Source: Agaribacter marinus (GTDB lineage Bacteria; Pseudomonadota; Gammaproteobacteria; Enterobacterales; Alteromonadaceae). Taken from it: 64,000 bases of DNA. Under the pieces are notes generated by a model that saw only the letters and a program-made list of their open reading frames with translations, had not been told where the DNA came from and did no database searches. Position numbers and translations under genes: made by a program. The stretch spans positions 1-64,000 of the forward strand of contig NZ_BSOT01000012.1 in assembly GCF_030160655.1 (NCBI RefSeq). Direction: 5' to 3'. Of the stretch, positions 37,841-46,556 are shown piece after piece (within the stretch, counting starts at the first letter, position 1; every line of letters starts with the position of its first letter).

Positions 37841-38742
37841 ATATATCGGCCACAAATCAGGAGATTATCGACGATTTTATCAGCATGCTCTGGATTGAAA
37901 AGGGTTTGAGTGAAAATACTGCTTCGTCGTATAAAACTGATTTAACAACATTTTGTCGCTTTCTTAAGCAATTTTGTGGGGATGTAACGCTACTTGAATT
38001 AAGTGGCACACATATCGATACGTATTTAGAGTATCGAGTGAGCAGAAATATTTCTCAGCGCTCTACTTCTCGGTTTTTGAGTACTTGCCGTGCGTTATTT
38101 AAATACCTAATAGCAAGTCATAAAGTAAATAAAAGCCCTCTCGAAAATATTCAAAACCCTAAATTACCATCTTATTTACCCAGTACTTTGTCAGAGCAGC
38201 AAGTGAATGATTTACTTACTGCGCCAGACGACAACGATCCCATACAAATGCGAGACAAAGCGATGCTAGAGCTTTTGTATGCGACGGGTATGAGAGTGAG
38301 CGAATTGGTCAACTTACAAATGCATGAATTAGGCCTAGTACAGGGCGTTATTCGAGTGACAGGTAAAGGTGGAAAAGAACGTTTAGTGCCGATGGGTGAA
38401 AACGCGCAAGACCTTGTTAGTCACTACATTAAGTATTTTCGGCCAGAATTATTGAATCGCCCGAGTAACACTGTGTTTCCAAGTAAAAGGGGAACGACCA
38501 TGACACGGCAAACATTCTGGCATCGAATAAAATACTACGCAAAAGTGGCAGGTATTCAAACGCATCTGTCACCGCATACGCTTCGTCATGCCTTTGCAAC
38601 TCACCTATTAAATCATGGTGCTGACTTACGCGTTGTTCAAATGTTGTTGGGGCATTCCGACTTATCTACAACGCAAATTTATACCCATGTAGCGACACAC
38701 AGACTTCAAAAGTTGGTAGAAGAGCATCATCCTAGAGGGTAG
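37837..38742 (+). CDS. xerD: Tyrosine recombinase XerD
   Basis: The 301-residue recombinase resolves chromosome dimers at dif together with XerC and FtsK. The catalytic set is complete: Arg in TGMRVSELV, Lys in TGKGGKERLVP, HTLRHAFATHLLNHG (H-x-x-R), LLGHSDLST and the Tyr nucleophile in TQIYTHVATH. The start is a TTG overlapping the djlA stop (TTGA), with CTAGGAG about 8 nt upstream, so translation is coupled. Confidence 0.96.
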   Translation: MNISATNQEIIDDFISMLWIEKGLSENTASSYKTDLTTFCRFLKQFCGDVTLLELSGTHIDTYLEYRVSRNISQRSTSRFLSTCRALFKYLIASHKVNKSPLENIQNPKLPSYLPSTLSEQQVNDLLTAPDDNDPIQMRDKAMLELLYATGMRVSELVNLQMHELGLVQGVIRVTGKGGKERLVPMGENAQDLVSHYIKYFRPELLNRPSNTVFPSKRGTTMTRQTFWHRIKYYAKVAGIQTHLSPHTLRHAFATHLLNHGADLRVVQMLLGHSDLSTTQIYTHVATHRLQKLVEEHHPRG

Positions 38743-38914
38743 AGTAACATAGGTAGTCATAGATTTGTTTTTCGTAGACGAGTGTCATCGAAAACTGATA
38801 AATTTACGTATAAACGAACGACTGAAATATTTGTACTTGATAATCGGTCTGTTTGGGTCGATATAGTTAAGACAGAATTAACTTGATGGTAAATCAACTT
38901 GTTGGAAGTAATTA

Positions 38915-39646
38915 ATGGTTAAACAAATAATTTTGCGAGCATTAGTCGCAATAGTTGCAATTGGATTTGCGTCGCTTGTGTCAGCTCAAGTGGATGTTAA
39001 GAGTAAAGAGTTTACAAATTCTCTTGGTCAAAAGCTTAAGTTAAGAATAGACGCCGTCGCTGATTCACCTATTCCTGGATTAGTGCAACTTTACACTGAT
39101 CGTGGTTTATTCTATGCAAGTGATGACGGTAAACATTTTTTACAAGCACGCGTTTACAATGTTGAGAACAGTATTGTGGATGTCACCGAAAATGCGCTTA
39201 AAGATATGCGAATGTCTGGTATGGGGAAGTTTGAAGACAGTGCAATTGTGTTTAAAGCAAAAAATGAAAAGCACGTTATCAATGTGTTTACCGATGCGAC
39301 TTGTGGTTACTGTCGTAAACTTCACAATGAAATGGACCAACTAAACGATTTGGGTATTACCGTGCGTTACTTGGCATTTCCTAGAGCCGGCGTTGGTAGC
39401 TCTGTATACAACGATGCGGTGTCTATTTGGTGTTCTAAAGACCCTCAAGACGCAATTACTCGTGCAAAAGCGGGTGAGACTGTAGCCTCTGCGAAATGCG
39501 AGAATCAGGTCGCAGAGCAATATAATTTTGGTAAGCAAATTGGTGTCAATGGAACGCCAAATATTGTGTTCCCTGATGGTTCTGTTGTTCCAGGTTATCA
39601 GCCAGCAAAAACATTAGCTGAAGCTTTAGCTCAAATGGCTGGATAG
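38915..39646 (+). CDS. dsbC: Thiol:disulfide interchange protein DsbC
   Basis: The 243-residue periplasmic isomerase has a signal peptide ending near VSAQ, an N-terminal dimerisation domain (residues ~25-85) and a thioredoxin fold with the CGYC active site (Cys130, Cys133) and the cis-Pro loop GVNGTPNIVFPDG. Further cysteines (WCSKD, AKCEN) match the structural disulfide. It repairs wrongly paired disulfides, for example in LptD. In many gammaproteobacteria recJ comes next; here about 21.7 kb of other genes intervene. Confidence 0.95.
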   Translation: MVKQIILRALVAIVAIGFASLVSAQVDVKSKEFTNSLGQKLKLRIDAVADSPIPGLVQLYTDRGLFYASDDGKHFLQARVYNVENSIVDVTENALKDMRMSGMGKFEDSAIVFKAKNEKHVINVFTDATCGYCRKLHNEMDQLNDLGITVRYLAFPRAGVGSSVYNDAVSIWCSKDPQDAITRAKAGETVASAKCENQVAEQYNFGKQIGVNGTPNIVFPDGSVVPGYQPAKTLAEALAQMAG

Positions 39647-39669
39647 GCCAACTTGAGCTATACGTTGGC
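39647..39669. terminator. Weak hairpin between dsbC and the sortase gene
   Basis: GCCAAC/GTTGGC pair around an 11-nt loop between two convergent genes. There is no T-run, so termination here is uncertain. Confidence 0.3.
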
Positions 39670-39678
39670 ATAGTTACC

Positions 39679-40245
39679 TTACTTTGTTACTGCGTGCGCG
39701 CGAACAACATAACGTTGTTCTGCGTCGCTACTTAAGCCTTCAAATGGATAACATGTGATCAGTGTAATCACATCATCCATTGTAGGCGACGTCACTGCCA
39801 CTTGATCATCTGCGACTATCGCAATTTCAGATATTTCGTAAATTTTTAAATCATGATGTTCAAACGTGATTTTGTCGCCAATACGTAAATATTGTAGCGG
39901 GGCGAAATGCGTATCTCTATGGCCAAAAATGACTAAGTTCCCTGTTTCGAAGATATCTACGCTGGATGACAATCTTGCTGGGCCAAAAGCTAGGTTACGC
40001 AGGTTTGCGCCCTCCAATACCATTAAATCGTTATCACCAATACTTAATTTACCCGCGATGCTTGTGTCAGCCCATGGCCACGGTTTTACAGCCGAATTGC
40101 GCACAATGCTTTGTTGCCAGGCATGTTGAATAAGTACTTGCGCAAGTGTTGCTTTTAACGATAGATAGTTGGCTTTGATAAGTAAAGATATGCCAATCAA
40201 AGCCAATAAACAGAATACGCTGAGTATGTACTTTTTTTGCTGCAT
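39679..40245 (-). CDS. Sortase, marine proteobacterial type
   Basis: The 188-residue transpeptidase has an N-terminal signal anchor (residues ~6-24) and a sortase barrel in the periplasm. The catalytic triad is visible: His109 in IFGHRDTHF, Cys165 in TLITCYPF and an Arg in QRYVVRA (Arg178 or 182). The KPWPWADT segment near residue 55 is typical of the proteobacterial dedicated sortase. It cleaves a C-terminal sorting signal and transfers the protein to an acceptor that is unknown in Gram-negatives. Its ATG overlaps the stop of the target gene by one base (TAATG), so the two are co-translated. Confidence 0.93.
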   Translation of the reverse strand: MQQKKYILSVFCLLALIGISLLIKANYLSLKATLAQVLIQHAWQQSIVRNSAVKPWPWADTSIAGKLSIGDNDLMVLEGANLRNLAFGPARLSSSVDIFETGNLVIFGHRDTHFAPLQYLRIGDKITFEHHDLKIYEISEIAIVADDQVAVTSPTMDDVITLITCYPFEGLSSDAEQRYVVRAHAVTK

Positions 40246-42590
40246 TAGGCTTTCACCGCCGTCAACTTAGTTTGTAGCAAATTAGGGTTAGCTAAAAATG
40301 CGATACCTAGTGCGCCAACCAAAGATAAAAATGCACCCCACCAATTCAACATGCGACTTGGCGATGCTGTTTTAACCAGTTTTGACAATGCCTTTGCCTG
40401 GTTTCTTAGGTTATTCGTCGCTTGCATATCGGCTGGCGTTTTGTCGATGGCAATAAGGCTTGTGTAATCACTCACTAAACTGTGTTTAAGCGCCAAAGCA
40501 GTAACTTTGTCCCGAGTATATTTTTTTACGTTTTCATAGTCCTTACCTGATTTCGGCGAAGTGTGTAAACGACGTGTCAGTTGTCGTATTTTTTCGTAGG
40601 CCCATTGTTTATCAATACCATTTTTACTCACATTACGTATACCAGAAGTACGCTTGTTTAATTGAGCATCGAGCGTTTCTTTTTGCAGTACTCGTGTCCA
40701 TGGTATGAATTCAAAATTTCCAATGGCAGAAACACTTCCTTGTTTCCCTGTAATTTGAATTGGAAGTGAAGCCTCAGTTTGCGAGTTTGCGTTTGGTACG
40801 CGATAGAAAACATGTAACGGCTCTCCCACGTATAAATCGGGTATTATTTCAGGAAATATTTCGATGTCAGCAAGATGATCATTGTTATTCACGGTTGAAG
40901 CATGTAAATCGGTTAGCGCGGGTTGTTTTATTTTATTCAGAATTTTTTTCATTTCTGAATTTACACGCGCAGTATCACCTATATACGTATAAGTACCTTT
41001 CCCAACAGTGGCCGCTTCTTGCATAAAATATTCGTTGGGAGCGGGGCCTATGCCGACGGTGAATAATCGAGTATTGCCAAGAGATGCATGAATTTTTTCA
41101 AGTAAGGCAGCTTCGTTACCAATACTACCGTCAGTGATGAATATAAATTGTGTTAAACGTGTGTCGTCATTTGGTGCATAACTTTGCAACTCAAAGGCAA
41201 GGGACAGTGCTGATAACATTTCTGTTCCGCCGTCGGCTTGCAATTTATTAACAAAACGTGTTGCTTGCAGCTTATTAGCATCAGATGCTTTATAGGAAGT
41301 GCCCCATAAGGCGTTAGCGTCACTGTCAAATTCGACAATATTAAAGTTATCTACTGCGGATAAATCTTCAATAGCATAATTTAACGCTTGTTTTGCTTGT
41401 TCCATTGCTTCTCCCACCATTGAACCAGAGGTATCTAAGATAAACGTGACGTCCCGTTTTATTTGCAATGGTGCTTGCGTGGGGGCGAGCATACTAATTA
41501 AACCATAGGTTCCGTCGGGCGTATTTGCTTGGAAGTGACTCACTTGCGTATGCGCCTGCGATGCCGTTTGCCAACGCAGTACAAATGCGTCATTAGCCAC
41601 ATGCTCTTCTTTATTTTGAATGCGATAGTGAGTACTAGTAAGTTCATCCATTATTATTTTATGGTGCAAAGATGTAATGTTTTTAAGTGGTAAACCCATG
41701 TCTAAATTTACGCGAATTAGCGTATTACTTGTGTGGGTTAAGTGTGGATCATGCGTATCCAACATATCTTCACCATTAGCGTTGGATTCAGTATTCATAA
41801 GGGGTAAGTCCGGTTGGGATATGTATCTTGGGTTAATGCTTGTTGGCAATCGAAGTTCATAACCTGATTGAGTCGGTAACAATAGCTGTTGATATTCGAT
41901 ATATACGGTTATTTCTGTTAAAGGCGGTATATTACTTACTTCGTTTTTGAATATGTTGGGACGAAGTTGACTGACTAAACTGGCGCGTTTTCCGCTTGCT
42001 TTGGCTTTTTCAAAAAGTCGTTTTGCTTCTTCTTTTTGTTTGATTACGCCTTCGATTATGCGATCACCTATGACCATTTTGAGGCTGTCTACGGCAGCAT
42101 CTTCTGGTAACGGAAAAACATACACACCGTTTAGCCAGTGATTGCTGGTATTCTTAAATTTCTGAGTAACGTTAGTGCGTACAATTGGCCCGGTGATGTT
42201 TACGTCAAACTGGCTATCACGTTTTTGTGCTTTGAAATAGAGGGGGGTTACAGTTGAAGGCGTTGAACCAGCCGATTCGGTATCGTCTAGAGATTTTAGG
42301 TTAGCTGCCTGAAAGTAGAAGTTCCCTTCCGTTGTTTGATAGATATTTGTGACAAATTTGCTGTCGTCAGCTGTGTTTACATCCGGTTGATTTGTAGGGT
42401 AGTGCAGGTTTACTTGTTGGATGTGTTGCTTGTTATCAACGTTGTTTGTATTAACTAAACCATTACTCACAATGCTAGACGCTGTTTGTTGAGTCGCACT
42501 GGCCTTAACCTGATATTCCGTCAAGCCCTTAATTAAACTTAATGCGCCAATAGTAGCCACAATAATGGCAAGTTTTGTTAGAGTATTCAT
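40245..42590 (-). CDS. Sortase target protein with VIT and VWA domains
   Basis: The 781-residue protein has a signal segment at residues ~5-22, a vault/inter-alpha-trypsin (VIT) domain around 105-250 (NVTQKFKNTSNHWLNGVYVF, YIEYQQLLLP) and a von Willebrand A domain from about residue 390 with an intact MIDAS (VTFILDTSGSM). The C-terminus has a TM segment (NWWGAFLSLVGALGIAFLA) and a short weakly basic tail. The expected LPxTG/LPxTA motif before it reads LVKTA, with Val in place of the conserved Pro. It is normally the only sortase substrate in such genomes. It may bind an extracellular ligand in a metal-dependent way. Confidence 0.92.
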   Translation of the reverse strand: MNTLTKLAIIVATIGALSLIKGLTEYQVKASATQQTASSIVSNGLVNTNNVDNKQHIQQVNLHYPTNQPDVNTADDSKFVTNIYQTTEGNFYFQAANLKSLDDTESAGSTPSTVTPLYFKAQKRDSQFDVNITGPIVRTNVTQKFKNTSNHWLNGVYVFPLPEDAAVDSLKMVIGDRIIEGVIKQKEEAKRLFEKAKASGKRASLVSQLRPNIFKNEVSNIPPLTEITVYIEYQQLLLPTQSGYELRLPTSINPRYISQPDLPLMNTESNANGEDMLDTHDPHLTHTSNTLIRVNLDMGLPLKNITSLHHKIIMDELTSTHYRIQNKEEHVANDAFVLRWQTASQAHTQVSHFQANTPDGTYGLISMLAPTQAPLQIKRDVTFILDTSGSMVGEAMEQAKQALNYAIEDLSAVDNFNIVEFDSDANALWGTSYKASDANKLQATRFVNKLQADGGTEMLSALSLAFELQSYAPNDDTRLTQFIFITDGSIGNEAALLEKIHASLGNTRLFTVGIGPAPNEYFMQEAATVGKGTYTYIGDTARVNSEMKKILNKIKQPALTDLHASTVNNNDHLADIEIFPEIIPDLYVGEPLHVFYRVPNANSQTEASLPIQITGKQGSVSAIGNFEFIPWTRVLQKETLDAQLNKRTSGIRNVSKNGIDKQWAYEKIRQLTRRLHTSPKSGKDYENVKKYTRDKVTALALKHSLVSDYTSLIAIDKTPADMQATNNLRNQAKALSKLVKTASPSRMLNWWGAFLSLVGALGIAFLANPNLLQTKLTAVKA
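40365..40379 (-). other. Codons of the non-canonical sorting motif LVKTA
   Basis: The gene-strand codons read CTG GTT AAA ACA GCA, placing Val where sortase substrates carry Pro, about 10 residues before the C-terminal TM helix. This is a feature within the target gene, listed because it decides whether the protein can be sorted. Confidence 0.7.
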
Positions 42591-42638
42591 TCGATGTCCT
42601 TAGCAGACTATGAAGTTAGCGGAAGGGAAGAGCAGCCA

Positions 42639-43397
42639 TTATTTGGCTGCTGTCATATTTTGTTGAGAAGGTATTATTTTTAGTGTGGCTCTGCGGTCAA
42701 AGAAGTACTCTTCTGCTGACGGTGTAGCGCTTGCACTTAGTTGCGTTTGGGTCTCTCCAAAGCCACTATAGTCAATCTGCGAAGTTTCGACGCCTTTTGC
42801 ATTGAGGTAATCGGCGATGGCATTGGCACGTTGCTCAGAAAGTACTTTGTTGTATTTCGAGTCACCACGTTGATCGGCAAAGCCATTCACAGATACCCGT
42901 AAGTCGGGGTATTGCTTTAACAGGCTAGCTAGCGTATTTAATTGACTTTCATATTCGTTTTCAATAACGAATGAGGCTGTTCTAAATTGGATATTTGTTT
43001 CGATGTTTGGGATAGCTTCCAGTACTTCCGCAGACTGGGCGGCTTTTAATTTTGCATACTGCTGCTTTTTGGCATGGTGTAACTTTTCTATATCGCCTTG
43101 CAATGCAATAATTTCATTGTCGCGTTGTGAAAGCGCATATTCAGCCGCATTCAGGGCTTCTAGCTGTGCTAACTTTTTATCTTCATCGTTGACGTCATCG
43201 GCAATTAATATGCCGAATATTCCACCTAGCACTGCGCCAATTGGCCCACCGATGGCGCCGCCAGCAAGTGCACCTGAGCCAAAACCAATGAGTTCTTTTT
43301 TAGATTCTTCTTTGGTTTTTTCTGCGGCGTGTACGTTTGCGACTGAAAATGCATTGAGAGAAAGAATAAGTGAAGTAGCTATCAGTGTTTTTTTCAT
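42639..43397 (-). CDS. pdsO: Sortase-associated OmpA-family protein PdsO
   Basis: The 252-residue exported protein has a signal peptide ending near NVHAAE, a glycine-zipper segment (GSGALAGGAIGGPIGAVLGG), a coiled coil (residues ~75-120) and an OmpA peptidoglycan-binding domain (VNGFADQRGDSKYNKVLSEQ, then RANAIADYLNAKGV). It would link the sortase system to the cell wall or form a membrane-spanning zipper. It is the upstream gene of the pdsO-target-sortase unit, 48 bp before the target gene, and is divergent from pdsR. Confidence 0.93.
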   Translation of the reverse strand: MKKTLIATSLILSLNAFSVANVHAAEKTKEESKKELIGFGSGALAGGAIGGPIGAVLGGIFGILIADDVNDEDKKLAQLEALNAAEYALSQRDNEIIALQGDIEKLHHAKKQQYAKLKAAQSAEVLEAIPNIETNIQFRTASFVIENEYESQLNTLASLLKQYPDLRVSVNGFADQRGDSKYNKVLSEQRANAIADYLNAKGVETSQIDYSGFGETQTQLSASATPSAEEYFFDRRATLKIIPSQQNMTAAK

Positions 43398-43550
43398 TTT
43401 TGTTTCCTTGGGTTATGTTTGGTTTACGTTTGCTATTAAACCTTCACAAACTGACAAACTCGGGGAAACAAAATGGCAATGTGATGTTCAAATGTGGCAG
43501 AAATATGGAAATTACGTTGATTTGCTTTTATTGGTAGAGAATTCGCTATA

Positions 43551-43584
43551 GTGTTAGCGGTGTTAAATAAGCAGCTTATAACAC
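43551..43584 (+). promoter_or_regulatory. Repeated GTGTTA elements upstream of pdsR
   Basis: Two direct GTGTTA copies are separated by 3 bp and followed by an inverted TAACAC, overlapping a TATAGT -10-like box. Such repeats suit an OmpR-family regulator acting on its own promoter. Confidence 0.35.
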
Positions 43585-43648
43585 TGATAATGAACACCTA
43601 GTTAGAAGAGCATTATTAAAGAATTTAAAAAGAAGAAGTAGTTTATAC

Positions 43649-44344
43649 ATGCAGAAACACATTGCTTTAGTAGAAGACGATATTGCCTTACGAGAAAACT
43701 ATATAGCCGCGTTAACGCAACAAGGGTATCGAGTGAGTGCGTACTCATCTCGCGGTGAAGCCGAATGCGCGTTTACTCATAAGTTGCCTGATTTAGCTAT
43801 TATTGATATTGGTTTAGGAGACGAAATAGACGGCGGCTTTGCCGTTTGTCAACTGGCTAGAAGCATGTCAAAAACACTGCCTATCATATTTTTTACTGCA
43901 CGAGACAATGACTTTGATACCATTTGTGGTTTGCGAATGGGGGCTGATGACTATTTAACCAAAGATATCAGTCTGCCACATTTATTGGCGAGAATATCTG
44001 CATTATTTCGTCGCACCGAGCTTATGCAACTACCACAACAGCAAAGTGAAGTGATTACCACGGGTAAGCTTGCGATGGATATGAATAGAATGTTGGTATC
44101 ATATGATGGACAAGCCCTTGAACTGACGGTCACTGAGTTTTGGATGCTGCATGGCATTGCTAAGCACCCGGGGCATGTTAAAAGCCGGCAACAGCTAATG
44201 GACGATTCTAAAATGGTGGTCGACGACACCACAATTACTTCTCATATAAAACGGATCCGAAAAAAATTCATGCAGTTAGAAGACGGCTTTGACGCAATTG
44301 AGACTGTATATGGCATGGGCTATCGCTGGAAGGCTGAAGGATGA
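43649..44344 (+). CDS. pdsR: Sortase-system response regulator PdsR (OmpR family)
   Basis: The 231-residue regulator has an N-terminal receiver (acidic Asp10/Asp11, phospho-acceptor Asp53 in IIDIGLG, Lys in LTKDIS) and a C-terminal winged helix from ~residue 135 (ELTVTEFWMLHGIAKHPGHV, TSHIKRIRKKF, VYGMGYRWK). The inserted GDEIDGGF loop after Asp53 is a mark of the dedicated sortase RR subfamily. It is transcribed away from pdsO and overlaps pdsS by 4 nt, so RR and kinase are co-translated. It probably controls the sortase genes. Confidence 0.93.
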   Translation: MQKHIALVEDDIALRENYIAALTQQGYRVSAYSSRGEAECAFTHKLPDLAIIDIGLGDEIDGGFAVCQLARSMSKTLPIIFFTARDNDFDTICGLRMGADDYLTKDISLPHLLARISALFRRTELMQLPQQQSEVITTGKLAMDMNRMLVSYDGQALELTVTEFWMLHGIAKHPGHVKSRQQLMDDSKMVVDDTTITSHIKRIRKKFMQLEDGFDAIETVYGMGYRWKAEG

Positions 44345-46482
44345 TGAAGTTTGGGTTACGCCTGCGAGCTAAGATGCTCTTACTTTCCTCTTTTTTATTG
44401 GCTATCCCATACTTAGGGTATCAATATGTGTGGGAGTTAGAGTCATATTTGCGCATTGGGCAAGAACAAACCTTAGTGGGGACTGCAAGCGCCGTCGCTA
44501 CCGCGCTGCATGAACGACCTGCACTGTTTGATAACCAGTCGGAATTTTTGGCCGACGTAAGTCCGGGAAAAGATCTCATTGCCCATGATATTCAATACCC
44601 CGTGCAGTTAGATGGGCGGTTGGATGACTGGCAAGAATATCAGCATAAGATGTTAGACTACGGCGCTAGCTCACTTATTGAGCAAAGTCAGGTCTATCGA
44701 CCCGCGTCCTTACAATTCAAACATATGGTGGGCAAATACGAGCAATTTTTATATGCCATATTTGACGTCACCGATGACAACCTCGTTTTTCGACCACAAA
44801 ACAGTTTGCGTGTTGATCGTAACGATTTTTTGCAAATTGCCATGGTAACAAGTGATGGTTTATTTAAACGTTATCTCATTGCGCCTTATGAGCCGGGTTG
44901 GGTGAATGCATACTTATTAGATCAAAACACTGATACATTGACCCCTGTCTCACTTGAAACCAAAATTCAAGGCCAATGGCGTATTACCTCTCAGGGTTAC
45001 AATATTGAGTTACGCTTTCCTGTTAGTATGTTGTCTAGCAATATCGCGTTTGCCATCGGTGACGTAGACGATGAAGTGTCACGACAATTTAACTACTTAA
45101 TTGGAACCGCAAACCCAACGAATGTGGATGATCTAGGCAATGTGCTTTCGCCATCTCCCGAGATTGAACGCATTATCAGCGGCTTAAAGTATTCCAATGC
45201 GAGAATCTGGGTGGTAGATAACCAACGCCGTGTATTGGCTAAGTCGGGTGATATCTTAACGGCGGGTGGTTTTACGGTTGCTGAAGGTCGGCCTGCAAAC
45301 CCTAATGCTTGGCAGCGCTTTGAACTGGACTACTTAAAACCGCTTTATCAAAAATTGCTAACAAAGCCAGCAAACGAGTTTATTGATGATTTGGCTAACG
45401 CGTATGCGTTGGAAGGGACAGACATTAGCAATGCGCTCTCTGGGCAATCGGATACGCTATGGCGTTTAACCTCGGACAATAAAGCGATAATCCTGTCAGC
45501 CGCGCATCCTATTTATCACGATGGTGACGTAATGGGGGCAGTGGTCGTGGAACAAACCACTCATGGCATTCGCACACTTCGCAATCAGGCCTTAGAAAAA
45601 CAATTTAACTTTATTCTCGCGGTTATTGTACTAGGTATACTATCGCTATTTTTGCTCGCTTCTAGGATTTCCAATCGCATCCGAGATTTGCGCAACGCAA
45701 CCGAGTCAGCTATTGATCATACAGGTAAAATCATCGGCAACATTAGGCCGTCTAAAAGCGCCGATGAAATTGGTGATTTAAGTCGAACGTTTCATCAAGT
45801 TCTGGATAAACTTGCGCAATACAACGCTTACTTAGAAAACATGGCATCGCGTCTGTCTCACGAATTACGCACGCCAGTCGCGGTTGTAAATTCATCGCTA
45901 GACAATATTTTGCTCGATCCAGAAAATCAAGAAACATATACCCAACGAGCAAAAGAGGGTATTTCACGATTAAGTAAAATTTTGAATAACATGAGCGAAG
46001 CAACTCGTTTAGAGGAAGCGATAAAACGCAGCGATAAAGAAGAGTTTGATCTAGGCGCATTACTTACCAGTTGCATTGAAGGTTACCGAATGACGCACGA
46101 TGAGCATAAATTTCAGCTCGATATTGATGTCGACAAGCATGTCATGTTGGGCGAACCTGACTTGTTCGCACAAATGCTAGATAAAGTCGTCACGAATGCA
46201 GTGGAGTTTTCTAAGGTGGGAGACCCTATAAAAATAAGAGCATTTAAAAAACGCCAAGGGGTTGCTATTTCTGTAACAAATGCCGGTACCTTACTGCCTG
46301 ATAACATGAAAAACCAATTGTTGAACTCAATGGTATCGGTTAGGGCTAGCACCACTAGTGAGTCCTCTCACCTTGGTTTAGGATTGTTTATTGCTAAAAT
46401 TATTGCTGAGTTTCACCAAGGCAGTATTGAGATAGACAACCTGCCTGATCACAGTGGCGTGATTGTGCTACTGCAGTTTTAG
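44341..46482 (+). CDS. pdsS: Sortase-system sensor histidine kinase PdsS
   Basis: The 713-residue kinase has a TM helix near residues 12-28, a large periplasmic sensor (~30-420) and a second TM near 422-442. A HAMP-like linker follows (RIRDLRNATESAIDHTGKI), then a HisKA box (SRLSHELRTPVAVV) and an HATPase (KVVTNAVEFSKVGDPI, SSHLGLGLFIAKI). Part of the sensor (YPVQLDGRLDDWQEYQ) resembles the start of CBM9/DOMON-like sugar-binding domains, which hints at a carbohydrate signal. The final GVIVLLQF closes the ATPase. It is paired with PdsR. Confidence 0.92.
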   Translation: MMKFGLRLRAKMLLLSSFLLAIPYLGYQYVWELESYLRIGQEQTLVGTASAVATALHERPALFDNQSEFLADVSPGKDLIAHDIQYPVQLDGRLDDWQEYQHKMLDYGASSLIEQSQVYRPASLQFKHMVGKYEQFLYAIFDVTDDNLVFRPQNSLRVDRNDFLQIAMVTSDGLFKRYLIAPYEPGWVNAYLLDQNTDTLTPVSLETKIQGQWRITSQGYNIELRFPVSMLSSNIAFAIGDVDDEVSRQFNYLIGTANPTNVDDLGNVLSPSPEIERIISGLKYSNARIWVVDNQRRVLAKSGDILTAGGFTVAEGRPANPNAWQRFELDYLKPLYQKLLTKPANEFIDDLANAYALEGTDISNALSGQSDTLWRLTSDNKAIILSAAHPIYHDGDVMGAVVVEQTTHGIRTLRNQALEKQFNFILAVIVLGILSLFLLASRISNRIRDLRNATESAIDHTGKIIGNIRPSKSADEIGDLSRTFHQVLDKLAQYNAYLENMASRLSHELRTPVAVVNSSLDNILLDPENQETYTQRAKEGISRLSKILNNMSEATRLEEAIKRSDKEEFDLGALLTSCIEGYRMTHDEHKFQLDIDVDKHVMLGEPDLFAQMLDKVVTNAVEFSKVGDPIKIRAFKKRQGVAISVTNAGTLLPDNMKNQLLNSMVSVRASTTSESSHLGLGLFIAKIIAEFHQGSIEIDNLPDHSGVIVLLQF

Positions 46483-46556
46483 CACCGTTTTTTCGGACTA
46501 CTTTAATAAAAGTGCGTCCCGCGCCAGCCAATGTGCTTGTTATTAGACATCAAACA

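Noticed and set aside
43003-43551. 182-codon frame antisense to pdsO
   Set aside because: Cys/Ser/Ala-rich shadow of the OmpA-like gene, running through the divergent promoter region.
46483-46556. Hairpin between pdsS and the phytase gene
   Set aside because: Stem broken by an internal loop and not followed by a T-run on either strand.
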